A stretch of DNA of 64,000 nucleotides from Drosophila miranda. Its lineage: Eukaryota > Arthropoda > Insecta > Diptera > Drosophilidae. Made by a program: the position numbers and the translations under genes. A model generated the notes under the pieces. The model saw only the letters and a list, made by a program, of their open reading frames with translations. It was not told the DNA's origin and ran no database searches. Positions within the stretch are counted from its first letter, which is position 1. Every line of letters begins with the position of its first letter. Where the stretch lies: assembly GCF_003369915.1 (NCBI RefSeq), contig NC_046674.1, positions 23,625,657 to 23,689,656 on the forward strand, written 5' to 3'. Of the stretch, positions 47,486-61,953 are shown piece after piece.

Positions 47486-48765
47486 TTAGAAAATGATGGA
47501 TAGTGGCTGCCTGCACTGGCCTGGCCTGGCATAGCATCGCATTGGCATACAAACCTTTGGCACTTTCTGCGTTGTCGCCATGTAGCCAACGCAAAACGAT
47601 TGCGTCGTATGGCTCCACATCACCTCGCCGCTGCTCTGCTTCGGATAGTAGAGCAATGTCAAGGCGCCGGCATAGAGATCCTGCTGCTGTGGCAGCAGCG
47701 GAGAGTCGAGAAACTTTTGTGTGAACGTCTTGTGCAGACTCGTCACGGCGCACTCGCTGGTGAAGGCCCCGTTGCATATCTCTCTGGCTAGCAGCGTCTT
47801 CATCAGGTACTCCCCGTTGCCGGTCGTGCAGGTGGCTATCGCCAGATCGTCTGTGTCGGTGGCCCAACAGCCAGCACCATATGTTGCCGCCTGGCCAACC
47901 CGTCCTGGCACTTTCAGCAGTATTCCGCCGGAACTGCAGCCCGCTGCAGTGTTGCCGGAGCTATCGACGCACACGGCCCCCACGGTGTCCAGAGACGCTG
48001 CGAGCTCCACTTCGTTGCTCGCGTCGGGCACAGGGACGGGCTCCTCGGAGGCGGCCTTGTTGTTTCTGCTGCTCACAACCAAATCGTATTTACTCTTGTA
48101 ATGATTGAACTGGAATTTCGCTTTCGATGAGATCATTAAGCTACTATCTGAATGGAAGTAGATAAATTCATTTAAATTAGTTAAGAGAAAGGTCCATTCA
48201 TATTCAGATCTGACGGACTGAGGACTATACTATATACATATGTAGTGATATATTGGGTACAAACCATCCACCATTGCACATCCGACTTCGTCGGCATAGC
48301 GCTCCGCTCCGCTTCCAGCTAAGACCATGGGCGGTATGCGTTCCAGGAGCTGGGGATTCGACTGTGCCTCACAAATTCGGCGCGCCAGCTGAATGGGATT
48401 CTTCACTCGGCTGACATTTGTGCACGCTCCGAAGTTCAGGGTAGATCCGTTCATTATAGCGGCATCGCACTGCACAGAACCGTCCATGCAGAGATTGGAG
48501 CCGTAGCCGGCATTCGTGTAGCCGCAGTTCTCCAGTCGAATTATCGCCGCCTCGCACGCATCTACGGCTGATCCCCCATTCCGCAGAATGTCCGTGGCCC
48601 GGATACACGCCTCTTTAATCACCCGTTGGTATTTGGTCTCATCGATGCAGTTTCCAGCCCCTGAAACAATATGCGCCCATCAATCTTCTAGCTGTCTGCC
48701 AGCAGCTGCAGCTGCAGCCGCCAAAATTAGTACGAACCTGTGTGCACCGCTACGAAACCGGCCAT
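47486..48765 (-). CDS. Taspase 1 (threonine endopeptidase)
   Basis: Three exons on the minus strand: 48765-48738, 48660-48265 and 48147-47486, about 361 residues. It is an N-terminal nucleophile hydrolase that self-cleaves and then processes nuclear proteins such as trithorax/MLL and TFIIA. Visible features are MAGFVAVHTGAGN at the start, the glycine-rich YTNAGYGSNL, and the Asp-Thr cleavage site SLDTVGAVCVD, where Thr (about residue 196) becomes the nucleophile. GDxDDLAIATC-like and SFCVGYM segments follow in the beta chain. The loop before the nucleophile is Glu/Asp/Asn-rich, as in the family. The last residues (VCMPMRCYARPG...) are poorly conserved, and a donor-like GTTTGT lies after KVPK, so the extreme C-terminus may differ. 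The gene is divergent from ClC-c, with about 690 bp between start codons. Confidence 0.88.
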
Positions 48766-49452
48766 GTTATTATTGCAATTGTTGTTGTGTTTTTGATGCG
48801 CCCAATGCAGTCCACACACGGGCGTAAACAATTTGAAATAGGGATGTTAAATATTCATTGATATCAATGATATGTATATGCTTCGCATATCGTCATCGAT
48901 ATTTTTGTGCGATAAATATATGTTCGATTGAAATTGTAAAGACCTAATGATGTATTTCAATTATATTCGCGGTATATTCTGCTGATTTTTTGTATTTTAA
49001 GGCACTAGCACATATTAAAATATGAGAAGAAGAAGATTTCTGGGGTAAGATATAGGTACCGTTTTCTCTCGATCTGGCAGCGTAGGATCGATAGACATCG
49101 CTACCAGCCGGCTGAGTATTTTTTGATAGTAAAATCGACGTTTCTCCATCTCTACTTTTTTGCAAATAAAATATTCGCACACAAAAAAAATATGCACTTG
49201 AACCACTGTAATGTATACTAAATAAAGAAATAAATACAAGTTTTGAGCAACAAAATACCCATGTAATCGAATGTACAGCCAAGCACAAGTGAAATGTGAA
49301 AAGAAAGTGATTTGTTAGTCGAATAACTGCTTGTGTGTTTGTATTGTGTGACGTGCGCTTGCTGCGCTGCTACTGCGCTGCACTACTGCAACGCTGAATA
49401 CGCAACGAAATAGGAAAACCCGATACTATTATTCACACAACAGGCTGAGATA
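48766..49452. promoter_or_regulatory. Divergent promoter region between Tasp1 and ClC-c
   Basis: This 687-base interval must hold both start sites. It has ATCGATA-type DRE-like sites near 48895 and 48882, next to repeated GATAT sequence. A GC-richer stretch (about 49350-49395, repeats of CTGCGCTGC) lies close to the ClC-c start. Confidence 0.5.
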
Positions 49453-52400
49453 ATGGAAAAGTTTCCACTGAAGGGCAGCAGGGAGGCTGCGGCAGAGGGA
49501 AACAGCTACATAACCGCCTACCAGACGGTAATGAAAAAGGTAAGCCCACGCATCAAGAATTGAGTGGAATGATAAGCCAGGTAGATTTCCCAATCAGCTA
49601 CGTGCTACCTACATACATACATACGAACATACGAATATACGAACATACGTATTCATACGGTAGTTGCGACGCACACATATTTGGCATAAAGGGGCGGAAA
49701 TGCTGCTGTTTTCGTGTCCGCGGCTGTGATTTCTGCCTCTGTATGTGTGTGCTGCTGAACGAACAACCAACAGTGTCTGCGTACTAATGGTAGCTTCCCG
49801 CACACTGGGTCGAACAAAGATCTTAATCTTATCAATATCCGAGCGTAAACAAAGAACCAGTATATCGTCTACATTCCGAAATTGCCGCTCTACATTTTCA
49901 GTCAAACGGTCACACAAGCACTGCCGGCGCGGAGGGCGAGGGAGATGCCAATTATCACGATCATCCGCTAGCGCCTCACACAAAACTAACCACCTCACTC
50001 ACAGCGCCGGCCACAGACGACGAAGACATGATTGACATAACGCCGCGCTCCAGTCCAGGCGATGTCATCGGCGGCGGAGGCGGCAGCAGCAGCGGTGGCT
50101 ACCACCGCGAGACTGCCACAGAGTCGGACACTGAAAGAGATTTCGAGCACGCGGGCAATCATCACAATCAGCGTACAATGCACCATCACCACCACCAGCA
50201 TGTGCCAACTCACAGTGCCTTCGGCGACCCCATGGACGGTGAGTAGCCCGACATTCCTGATCTGATCCGAGCAAAGCGTTAACTTGTCATTGCGTAAAGC
50301 ACCGTGTGACACCAATCGCTCCGCAGAGTGTAGTGCGGAGTGTTAATCAAGATCATGATCATATGAATACAGCAGACGGCCGGGCCGGGCCGGGTCGGGC
50401 CGGCGACGTCACCTCAATTCTGATGCCGTGGCACAGCTGTACCCGCTTGGCTGCCTCAGTGCTCGGCCGTATGGTCTTGTGGTTGTGTGGTTTGGTGGGG
50501 AATTCAATTAATACATGTGATGATGATTAGCATACAGACATTTATATGTGCAGTGCATCGTTGTGGGGTCGCGGTCGCCGATGTGAGTTCTGTCCGTCCA
50601 GCTGTCTGCCACCTATTGGCAGTTATTTATTTCGATGAAATTTATATGGTACATGATGACAATGCTAATTTATGGAAATATCAGTTTACCTACGCATCAA
50701 TTAAGATGTTAACACGGCGCTAATAAGATCATTATTGTTAATATAACAAACTTCAGTTGCGCTCAAGTCAAGAAATTCAAACGAATGTATTTATTATGTC
50801 TATTGCTTTAGGAGCACTTTCGTTCTATGGCTCGTCGGATGTGCAAGATGACATACCTGGCATCGGACAGTATGAAGATTTCCACACCATTGACTGGCAG
50901 CGGGACATTGCACGCGACCGTATGCGACATCGCTACATAGTCAAGAAGCGACAGGATTCTGTGTGGGATCTCATCAAGGTAAGTCTATCTATCACCGGCA
51001 CTATGTCTAAATAAACCAATTTCAACCTCCAACAGGGCTCCATTGATGCCGGCTCTGGGTGGCTGTGCGTTCTGCTCGTTGGTATTGCGGCCGGCTGCGT
51101 GGCGGGGATGGTGGATATAGGCGCCAGCTGGATGTCGGATCTGAAGCACGGCATTTGTCCGCCCGCCTTTTGGTTCAATCGCGAGCAATGCTGCTATCCG
51201 GCCAAGCAATCGGTGTTCGAGGAGGGCAACTGCTCTACGGTGAGTCCTCATTCTTGATTTATCCACACCGATTTCCTCAAACACTTCACTTTCAGTGGAA
51301 AACATGGCCGGAGATCTTTGGCCTGAGCCGCAATGGAACGGGGCCGTATATAATCTCGTACATCTGGTACGTGCTGTGGGCGTTGCTGTTTGCCTCGCTC
51401 AGCGCCTCTCTGGTGCGAATGTTTGCCCCGTATGCCTGCGGATCGGGTATACCGGAGATAAAGACCATCCTGTCGGGCTTCATCATACGCGGCTATTTGG
51501 GCAAATGGACCCTGCTGATCAAATCGGTGGGCCTGATGCTGTCGGTGTCCGCTGGCCTGACCCTGGGCAAGGAGGGACCCATGGTCCACATCGCTAGTTG
51601 CATCGGTAACATATTCTCGCATCTGTTCCCCAAGTACGGTCGCAACGAGGCCAAAAAGCGTGAGATTCTTTCGGCAGCTGCTGCGGCAGGGGTCTCTGTG
51701 GCCTTCGGGGCACCGATCGGAGGAGTTCTGTTCTCGCTGGAGGAGGTGTCCTACTACTTCCCCTTAAAGACGTTGTGGCGTTCCTTCTTCTGTGCGCTGA
51801 TTGCCGCTTTCGTACTGCGTTCGCTGACTCCTTTCGGCAACGAGCATTCAGTGCTCTTCTTCGTGGAGTACAACAAGCCGTGGATCTTCTTCGAACTTAT
51901 TCCCTTTGTGTTTCTGGGAATCATGGGAGTAGGTCAATTCTGGCTGCCATATTATTCCTCATTGTTAATCTGGTTTCACTTCTAGGGAGTGATTGGAACG
52001 TTCTTTATCAAGGCCAATTTGTGGTGGTGTCGCTACAGGAAGTTCAGCAAGTTGGGCCAGTATCCCGTCATGGAAGTGCTGTTTGTCACCCTGGTCACCG
52101 GCATCATCTGCTACCCGAATCCCTTCACGCGCATGAACATGAACGAGCTGATCTTTCTGTTGGTTAGCAAATGCTCCCCCGGTGATGTCACTAATCCCTT
52201 GTGGTGGGTATATCACTGAATGAATATTTCTGCATGCAAATGATTTCTCAATCGTTTCCAATTGTTTTCCCTTGCAGCGAGTACAAGCGCATGAACATTA
52301 CCATGGGTAACAGTGTCATTGAGGTCACAGAGCCCGGACCCGGCGTCTACAGCTCCATATGGCTGCTCATGCTCACCTTTATACTTAAACTAGCCCTAAC

Positions 52401-53506
52401 CATCTTCACGTTCGGCATGAAAGTGCCGGCGGGTCTCTTTATACCGTCCTTGCTGCTGGGCGCCATCATGGGCCGCATTGTAGGCATTGGGGTTGAGCAG
52501 TTTGCGTATAGCTATCCTAACATTTGGTTCTTCACGGGGGAGTGCGCGGACAGCAATCTCATTACACCCGGCCTGTATGCGGTGGTGGGCGCTGCAGCCG
52601 TGTTGGGCGGCGTCACACGCATGACGGTCTCCTTGGTGGTCATCATGTTCGAGCTGACGGGCGGCGTGCGGTACATTGTTCCGCTGATGGCAGCTGCCAT
52701 GGCCTCCAAGTGGGTGGGCGATGCTTTGGGCAGACAGGGCATCTACGACGCGCACATTGCGCTCAACGGTTATCCGTTCCTCGACAGCAAGGAGGAGTTT
52801 GCGCATACCACGCTGGCCGCAGATGTAATGCAGCCCAAGTGAGTAATGCCTCAATGCTGGTAATCCAGTCCAATGGAATTAACCCAACTCTATTTTTAGA
52901 CGCAATGAAACTCTTAATGTCATCACGCAAGACTCCATGACTGTGGACGATGTGGAGAACCTGCTGAAGGAGACCGAACACAACGGCTATCCAGTGGTGG
53001 TTTCCAGAGAGAATCAATATTTGGTTGGCTTTGTTTTGCGCAGGGATCTTAACTTGGCCATCGGTGAGTGCTGATCTTCTGCGTTTGTAGTAGAATACCC
53101 TGTATATAGCCTATAATAATATTCGTGATTCTTGTAGGAAATGCCAAACGTCTGATCGAGGGCATCAGCAGCAGTTCCATAGTATTATTCACCTCGACCA
53201 CGCCAACCCAAAACCTGGGACCCCAACCTCTCAAGTTGAAAAAGATACTCGATATGGCGCCCATCACAGTGACAGATCAAACGCCGATGGAAACGGTAGT
53301 GGATATGTTCCGGAAGCTGGGCCTACGGCAGACCTTAGTCACACACAATGGGTGAGTGTTCTATTCTGGGATAATATAATATCAGTTAGTTCATGCTGTC
53401 CACATTCCATTGCAGTCGCTTGCTCGGTGTCATTACCAAGAAGGATGTGCTGCGTCATGTGAAACAAATGGATAACGAAGACCCCAACACGGTGCTCTTC
53501 AATTGA
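49453..53506 (+). CDS. Chloride channel/exchanger ClC-c (CLC-3/4/5 type)
   Basis: Ten exons (49453-49539, 49902-50238, 50812-50978, 51036-51239, 51296-51928, 51986-52203, 52278-52838, 52900-53063, 53138-53351, 53416-53506) give about 891 residues. The family exchanges Cl- for H+ in endosomal and lysosomal membranes. The N-terminus is hydrophilic with a Gly/Ser run and a His-rich patch. The membrane core has GSGIPE, GKEGP with the gating Glu (about residue 358), [10 protein letters not shown] with the proton Glu (about 415), and PAGLFIPS. Two CBS domains close the protein, the second ending in [10 protein letters not shown]. Keeping both glutamates marks it as an exchanger rather than a channel. 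All exon phases agree. The 3' UTR probably ends after AATAAA at 54267-54272. Confidence 0.95.
50239..50811 (+). other. ClC-c intron 2 with a G-quadruplex motif
   Basis: The intron contains a GGGCC-type tandem. Four GGG runs with two-base loops lie at 50382-50399, a textbook G-quadruplex pattern on the transcribed (RNA-like) strand. Confidence 0.7.
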
Positions 53507-54370
53507 ATTTATCAGCCAATCGGAAGCTGGGCGACCGCCGTCATCGTCGCCGTCGCAGCCGCTTCTAGTTATTACTATCGCAACACCCACAATATATGAT
53601 ATGTGCAAAGTGCAGATTGCAACCTAGGCTTAAGTGAAAAGTTGAAAGTGTGGATACGGAGTGGAAGGAGGTTGACTGGATTAGTAAATCGCATAGATCT
53701 GAGTAGCAAAGTTATGATAGAGTCGGACGTTCGCAAGTGGGAGATTTAGCAAAATTGTGTGCAGTTCTATTATATATTTATATAACCCGTATATCTCGTT
53801 AATTGTATGTTAATTGTATAATTTATTCTACGCTAGGGCAAGTGTTTCAATACAAGCAAAAGTATTCATCTATTGCCATTTTGTAATTATGTCATTCTCT
53901 CTGTGGCTCGTCTGCAACCCGATACTTTTCTTTGTCCTGTACCTTATTATTATATTTTTATATACAAAATGTATTTACCACAAGCCTGATAAAAAAGTGT
54001 ACACTATTGAATGTTTGGCAATGTAGATCTTGTTGAGAATGTTTTACTTTGTGAATTTTATGAGAACTTTATTGCGCAGTTTTAACGCAGTTTACCCCCG
54101 AGATACCCAAAATAAGTCGATCTAACGCAATAGTTGTTATACTTTTGTTGCATTTTGCATTTTGTTCGAAATTCTAAACAGAGAAACTCTTGTTTATAAA
54201 AAAAAAGAAAAATACATAGTATATATATCTACACATGGTATTTGTTAGAGATCTGAGAAATTTTAAAATAAACTCGTGTAAATAGCAACCCTATGAGAAG
54301 ATTAACCGTACACTAACTTAAGCAGTCATGCAAATACAAGCGATTATATCAAGACCGAAACATGAATCTT
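53507..54370. other. Convergent 3' region of ClC-c and the dynein gene
   Basis: 3' UTR of ClC-c, with AATAAA at 54267-54272, running to within about 100 bases of the stop codon of the opposing gene. No other feature was recognised. Confidence 0.6.
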
Positions 54371-55912
54371 TCAATGCTCCACGTAGAATATCTGAAACTC
54401 GTCGCCATAGAGGCCCGTGATCAACCAGCACCTGTAAGAGAGTTTCAAATGCACTTAAAGGGCACCCGTGCGGATCAAAGTCATGCAACCAACCCATTGT
54501 CACTGCTCCGGATAAGGCTGCCTTTGCCGCGCAAGGCCCCCTTGACATGCGCATGCGCACCATCGCTGACCCTGTAGTATTCCAGAGCACCGTCGCTGGC
54601 GGGACAGTAGATGATGTTTCCATCACGGCTGCAGGCGACGCCGTTCTTGAAGGGCAATGGTATCTGCACAATCAACTGAGCCATGTCCTGCCAGAAAGGA
54701 GACATTGTTAACAGGAGAATGATATGAATTTGAGAGGACATAACCACCTCGTCCGCGTGTCGCATGTCATGGTAGAACGCCTGTCCGCTGAGGTCGCAGC
54801 TGAGCACGAATTGGTGGCCTGCCATTTCCGTCCTGAGCAGCGTGGAGACCATGAATCGATGTCTACGCAAGGCCAGCAGCTGTAGCTGTTTTTTCGCGGA
54901 TGCGGCCTGGCGACCAGTGCTCCAGCAGCGGAAGGTGCCGCCATCGTTGGTGCCCACGACAAAATCATCTATTCCTAGAGCCACCATTGCCGTCAGCTCC
55001 GAGGTAACAGTGCCAGGCAGACAGTATCTGGCAAACGGGGTATGACTAGACGTGACTACCTAGACCTCTCATTATTACTTACTCCCAATCCAGGGTCATC
55101 TGCTTGCTGAGGTCCCACTGGCGAATGGATCCGTTGGCATAGCAGGCGAGCAGAAGCGTTTCCGTAACCCAGTCCAAGGCGACGGCTGCACCCTGCGTGG
55201 AGGACACGCTGTACATCTGTTGGATGTCCACATTGGCGTCACTGCCGCCCCCTCGAGCCTGCTCGTACAGCCAGACAAACAGCTCTCCGTCCATGGTGGA
55301 TCCCGCGAACATGTGCTTGTTGAACGGATTCGTGCACAGGCTGCGCAGGCAGGACTTCAGCGGCAGCGTCTTGACCTCCGAGTAGATCACAAAGTTGCCA
55401 TGGGACATTCGCTGGGGCACGAATAGCTTCAGCTGCTGGTCCACATGCTCGCACCAATCGTCGTGGGGGGCCACCGTTGTGACCACCAGTACGGGAGCAT
55501 TGTTTGTGTGGACACACAGCCAAATCGCCAGCCCCTGCGAGTTCTCAATGCCGCCCATGACTATCTTCTGGTAGGTGTACACCTTCTGCTCTTCCTCCAG
55601 GGTTGCCTGGCTCATCGTCTGCTCATCCATCAGGGGCGTGGGGTGCATCAGTTCCTGCTCCACCATGGGACATATCTGGCGCAGCCACTTGGCCAGCGCC
55701 CGCTCGTCGTATTCGACAGCCTCGCTGCTGGCGACCCGTTGCTCTGTTTGGGTGGCCGCATGCTGCTTCTCCTGTGTCGCGGTGCCGGCATCTGCGCTTG
55801 GTGGCGGCGGATCCGTGCCCGTGCAGTTGTCCACCAGTGCGTACTGTTTTTCCAGAGGCAGCGTTGCCGGAAAATCGACGACGGGCGAGTTGTAGTGCGA
55901 GAGTACGTCCAT
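54371..55912 (-). CDS. WD-repeat dynein-2 intermediate chain (WDR34/DYNC2I2-like)
   Basis: Four exons on the minus strand: 55912-55083, 55027-54748, 54687-54494 and 54431-54371, about 454 residues. WDR34 is an intermediate chain of the dynein-2 motor that returns intraflagellar transport trains along cilia. The N-terminal third is disordered and holds an AATQTE motif like the QTE light-chain-binding region of the family. Then comes the helical ALAKWLRQICPMVEQEL, matching the family's conserved pre-WD helix. WD-type repeats follow (CTNPFNKHMFAGSTMDGELFVWL; GSIRQWDL; GNIIYCPASDGALEYY), ending in GLYGDEFQIFYVEH. Short introns (55, 60 and 62 bases) connect the exons. A candidate RFX X-box 53 bp upstream of the ATG supports a ciliary role. 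The identity is a best match by eye; another intermediate-chain paralogue is possible. Confidence 0.75.
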
Positions 55913-56417
55913 TTTCAGCGAACACTAAAGAGCGAGTGTTGTGACTGAAACAACGGGCTGCCCCGTAGCCATGGCAACGGGCAACCCTAATGCTTGTGGA
56001 ACTAGCAGTTTAAATGTCCGAAGCAATGTCCATTGTGGCGATCGGTCTTAGAAACCCCCTATTTAGGTTTCCCAATCACATGATAGCTATGCGAATGCAA
56101 ATAAAACCAAATACTTCTGAGAATATCCATCTGTTTTCTCTTCATTCCACAACTGCGGATTAAAACTCTATCTCGCTCCTTTTCCAAACCGTTTTCTACA
56201 TTCAAGTTCCAATAAAATGGACATCTTGTCAAAGCGGAATTTATCGGAATATTGGATTGAAACGTTCTTACTTCAAAGTAGGCTTTGCTTTGAGCCCAAT
56301 TTCTATATGGCATGAGGAATAAGGAAAATTTTCATTTCATTTGAAAATCTGCTAAGCTAGCAGAAGCACTCCGAAAAATAAAGAAAAGAAAAATTAATTG
56401 AATACAATTGAATAAAA
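55913..56417. promoter_or_regulatory. Divergent upstream region of the dynein-2 gene and ATPsynbetaL
   Basis: This 505-base interval separates two divergent genes. The X-box is at the dynein side. No TATA box or DRE was recognised on the ATP synthase side, where the sequence before the ATG is AT-rich. Confidence 0.5.
55965..55978 (-). promoter_or_regulatory. Candidate X-box (RFX site)
   Basis: On the minus strand the site reads GTTGCC AT GGCTAC, two imperfect inverted half-sites with a two-base spacer. It matches the GYTRYYN(1-3)RRHRAC consensus at all but one position. It lies 53 bp upstream of the start codon of the dynein-2 gene, the usual position in Drosophila ciliary genes. A further GTTGCC half-site is adjacent (about 55976-55984). 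Confidence 0.65.
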
Positions 56418-58577
<2,160 letters not shown>

Positions 58578-58763
58578 CAACTTCCCAAACAACTATATAA
58601 TAATCATTTTAAATGAAATAAACGTAAATGTAACGTAAAAAACAAAACAAGAACCATCTGTCTATCGTATAATACCAAAACAATCGATATTATCTATAGT
58701 CCATCTTTGGTTTTGCAGCCCTATTAAACAGCTGTTTCTGCCGGCTGCTTCTTCCGTTGCAAA

Positions 58764-61700
58764 ATGTTGCGTGTTTTCAATTTTCGAGTTGGAATAACTC
58801 GATTATATTCTGTGAAAGCAGCCAAAAAAGATGTAAAGAAATATACAGACACGATTAATTTACCAAAGACAAAGTTCCCCAACCGTCTCAGTGCAGCCAA
58901 ACGCGAGGAACAGGAGCGACAAGTGCTGGCTGTAAGTCTCTTCAAGATCCCATTACGAAGGGCCTTCTATTACATACAATATTGTTTCCTCAGGACAAGA
59001 TAGCCGTTGCGTATGAATATCAGGAGCATCGACAACTGTGTGGGAAGAGGAAACCTACATTTGTGCTGCACGATGGACCGCCCTATGCCAACGGACAGCT
59101 GCACATGGGACACGCCGTCAACAAGATCCTCAAAGACATCACTCTGCGACAGCGGGTGACCCGTGGACAGAAGGTCAACTACATTCCTGGCTGGGACTGC
59201 CACGGTCTGCCCATTGAGCTGAAGGCGACAAGTGCAGCAGAGGGCCAGAGTGCTGCTGAAATACGACAGAAATGTATGCAAGTATTCTCTGGGACTCGCA
59301 GAATTGTTAACTAAGAGATTGGTTGTCACAGCACGCGCGTTTGCTCTGGAGGCCATTCAGTCACAGAAGGAAGAGTTCAGCAGCTGGGGGATATTGGCCA
59401 ACTGGCAAAAAGACAACATTTACACGACCTTTCATCCAGAATTTATTGAAAATCAGATTCAAATGTTTCACAATCTTTATGAACGCGGCCTCGTTTATCG
59501 CGATTTGAAGCCGGTGTACTGGTCCCCGTCTTCCAGGTGAGTCCAGGTCCCTCTTATGTCTGGATGAGTGGCTTATGCTCTTTCTTAGAACAGCTTTGGC
59601 GGAGGCCGAGCTGGAGTACGATGCCAATCACATAAGTCCTTCAGTATATGTGCGCTTCGCCCTAAACCCCAGTGGACTGGAGGTTGAGACCAAAGGGTCG
59701 CAGACCTATGCACTTGTGTGGACCACCACGCCCTGGACTCTGCCCAGCAATCAAGCGATTTGCTTCAATGCCTCCCTCGAGTACGTTTTGGTCAGATTGT
59801 TGGATCGCAGCCCGAGTGAACTCTACCTCATGGCCTCCGCTCTCTTGTCAGCCTTTGAGGCCTCCACTCAGCTTAAATGCGAGGTGGTCCAGACGTTGCC
59901 TGGAAGCTCATTAGGCACGCTTACCTATAAGCATCCCATAGACAAGGAACAGACCCATCTGCCCTTCTTCGATGCCAGCCATGTACAGGACAGCAAGGGC
60001 ACGGGTCTGGTTCACACCGCACCTGCGCACGGACCAGAGGACTTTCTGGTTAGCCTGGACAAGAAAATACCCGTTAAATGCATGGTGAACGAGGCAGGCG
60101 CTTATACAAAGGAAGCGCCCAGCTTTCTACGCGGACAATCTGTGCTGGAACAGGGTAATCCTCTCGTGCTGCAGCACATAGCAGAGGATGTTATACACTC
60201 TGCCAAACTAGAACATTCCTATCCCATTGACTGGCGGACCAAGCAACCAGTAATCATTCGGGCCAGCGAGCAGTGGTTCATCAATACAGATCGGCTGAAA
60301 TCCCGCGCTGCCGCAGCGCTGGAGCAAGTAGATGTCTATCCACGTAACAATGCCGAGACGAGCAAAAGAGCAATGCTCACCCAACTGCAGAAGCGACCCT
60401 ACTGGTGCATATCAAGACAGCGCGCTTGGGGCGTGCCCATACCTGTTCTCTACAGTCGGAAGAGTGGACAAGTGGTGCTCAATGCAGCACTAATAGAACA
60501 CCTCTGCAGTCTGCTGCGCAGCCAAGGCTCCATGGACTTCTGGTGGTCCAGGTCATTGGAGGACCTGCTACCTCCTCAAATCGCAGCCGACCTCGGCTAC
60601 GAAGTAAAGGATCTAGTCAAGGGCAGTGACATACTCGACATTTGGTTCGACTCGGGCAGCACTTGGTCTGCGGTGCTGAAGAAGGAACAGGTGGCGGATC
60701 TCTATCTGGAGGGATATGATCAGTTCACGGGCTGGTTTCAATCCTCGCTGCTGACGAGCATCGCTGCCCGCGACTGCGCTCCTTACAAGTGAGTGAAAAT
60801 AGGAGCATAAAGTGGAGGGAACATCATTAATTGACATCTCTTAAAGGGCCCTCTTCGTTCATGGCTTCACAGTGGACGAGAAAGGGCACAAGATGTCCAA
60901 GTCACTGGGCAATGTAATTTCCCCAAAACAGATTACCAAGAAGTACGGGACAGACGCTCTACGTTGGTGGGTGGCCTCCCATGGAACCCAGCACACGTCC
61001 ATTACGGTCAGCGACAAGTTGCTCAACAAGGCGGCTGAGAACCTTAGTAAGGTGCGCGGAACACTGCGTTATCTAAAGGGTGTGATCGGAGAAAAGCAGA
61101 GAGAAGGCCGAGAGGAGCTGGAGCAGCCAATTCTGGACGCTAGCTTTTTAAACAAGTATCTGTTGAGCAACTTGCTTGACTTCGAATCAGAGGTAAGCCC
61201 TGATGATCCTATAACGCCACAGGACGTATACTTTGGACTATTTTGTCTAGATCGAAAAACTCTACAACGCGTATGAGTACAATCGCGTGGTGGCCTGCAT
61301 CCAGAACTTCATTGCCAATCAGGTGTCGTCCATTTATGTCCACCTAATCAAGGATCGCCTGTACTGCGGCGACGATCGGGAGCTGCTGGCCATTCGTCAG
61401 ACGCTAACCCATTGCTATCGGCAGCTGTGCAAGAGCCTGTGGCCCATAGCTCCATTTTTGGTGGAGGAAAGCTGGAGCTATTATGACCCATCGGGCAGTG
61501 CCTTCCACGAGCAGATGGTCCAGGCCCAAAAAGACTGGCATGATCCCAAAGCCGTTAATGTCGTGAACGCAGCCCTCGATGTTAAGCGTCTGATCAACCA
61601 GCAGGCTGGAGATGTTAACAGCTGGCACCTGGCTGTTACCATCAAGAGTGGCAGCCAGCTGGAGCTGCTCCGTGAACTGCAACCCACTTTCGGGAAGCCC

Positions 61701-61901
61701 ATGCGCAGCTCCGAGCTGTCTGAGATACTGCAGGTGGGCAGCGTTGCAGTCGTACAGACTGATCTGGACGAAGACCTGGACATTTCCTTGACAGCACTTG
61801 ACGCACCGCTTTGTCCGCGGTGTCGTCGCTATAGTCTAGACGAAGATGCTGAGCAAGGGACGTGCCAGCGTTGCGCCCAGGTAATGGAATCGAAGAATTA
61901 G
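58764..61901 (+). CDS. Mitochondrial isoleucyl-tRNA synthetase
   Basis: Six exons (58764-58931, 58994-59273, 59332-59536, 59589-60788, 60847-61192, 61251-61901) give about 949 residues. It charges mitochondrial tRNA-Ile with isoleucine. The N-terminus is basic and Ser/Arg-rich ([20 protein letters not shown]), as expected of a mitochondrial targeting peptide. Class I signatures are present: HMGH (residues 93-96) after [11 protein letters not shown], and KMSKS (633-637). The editing (CP1) domain lies between, with [11 protein letters not shown] and [15 protein letters not shown]. The C-terminus has a CPRC/CQRC zinc-binding pair, as in bacterial-type IleRS. All intron phases agree. The promoter has an ATCGATA-like site near 58684. 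The stop codon is 52 bp from the convergent IntS9 stop. Confidence 0.95.
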
Positions 61902-61953
61902 TGGCTCAATCTTGTTGTTAATAATTGTTGGAAGTAGATATGTATTTATGTTT

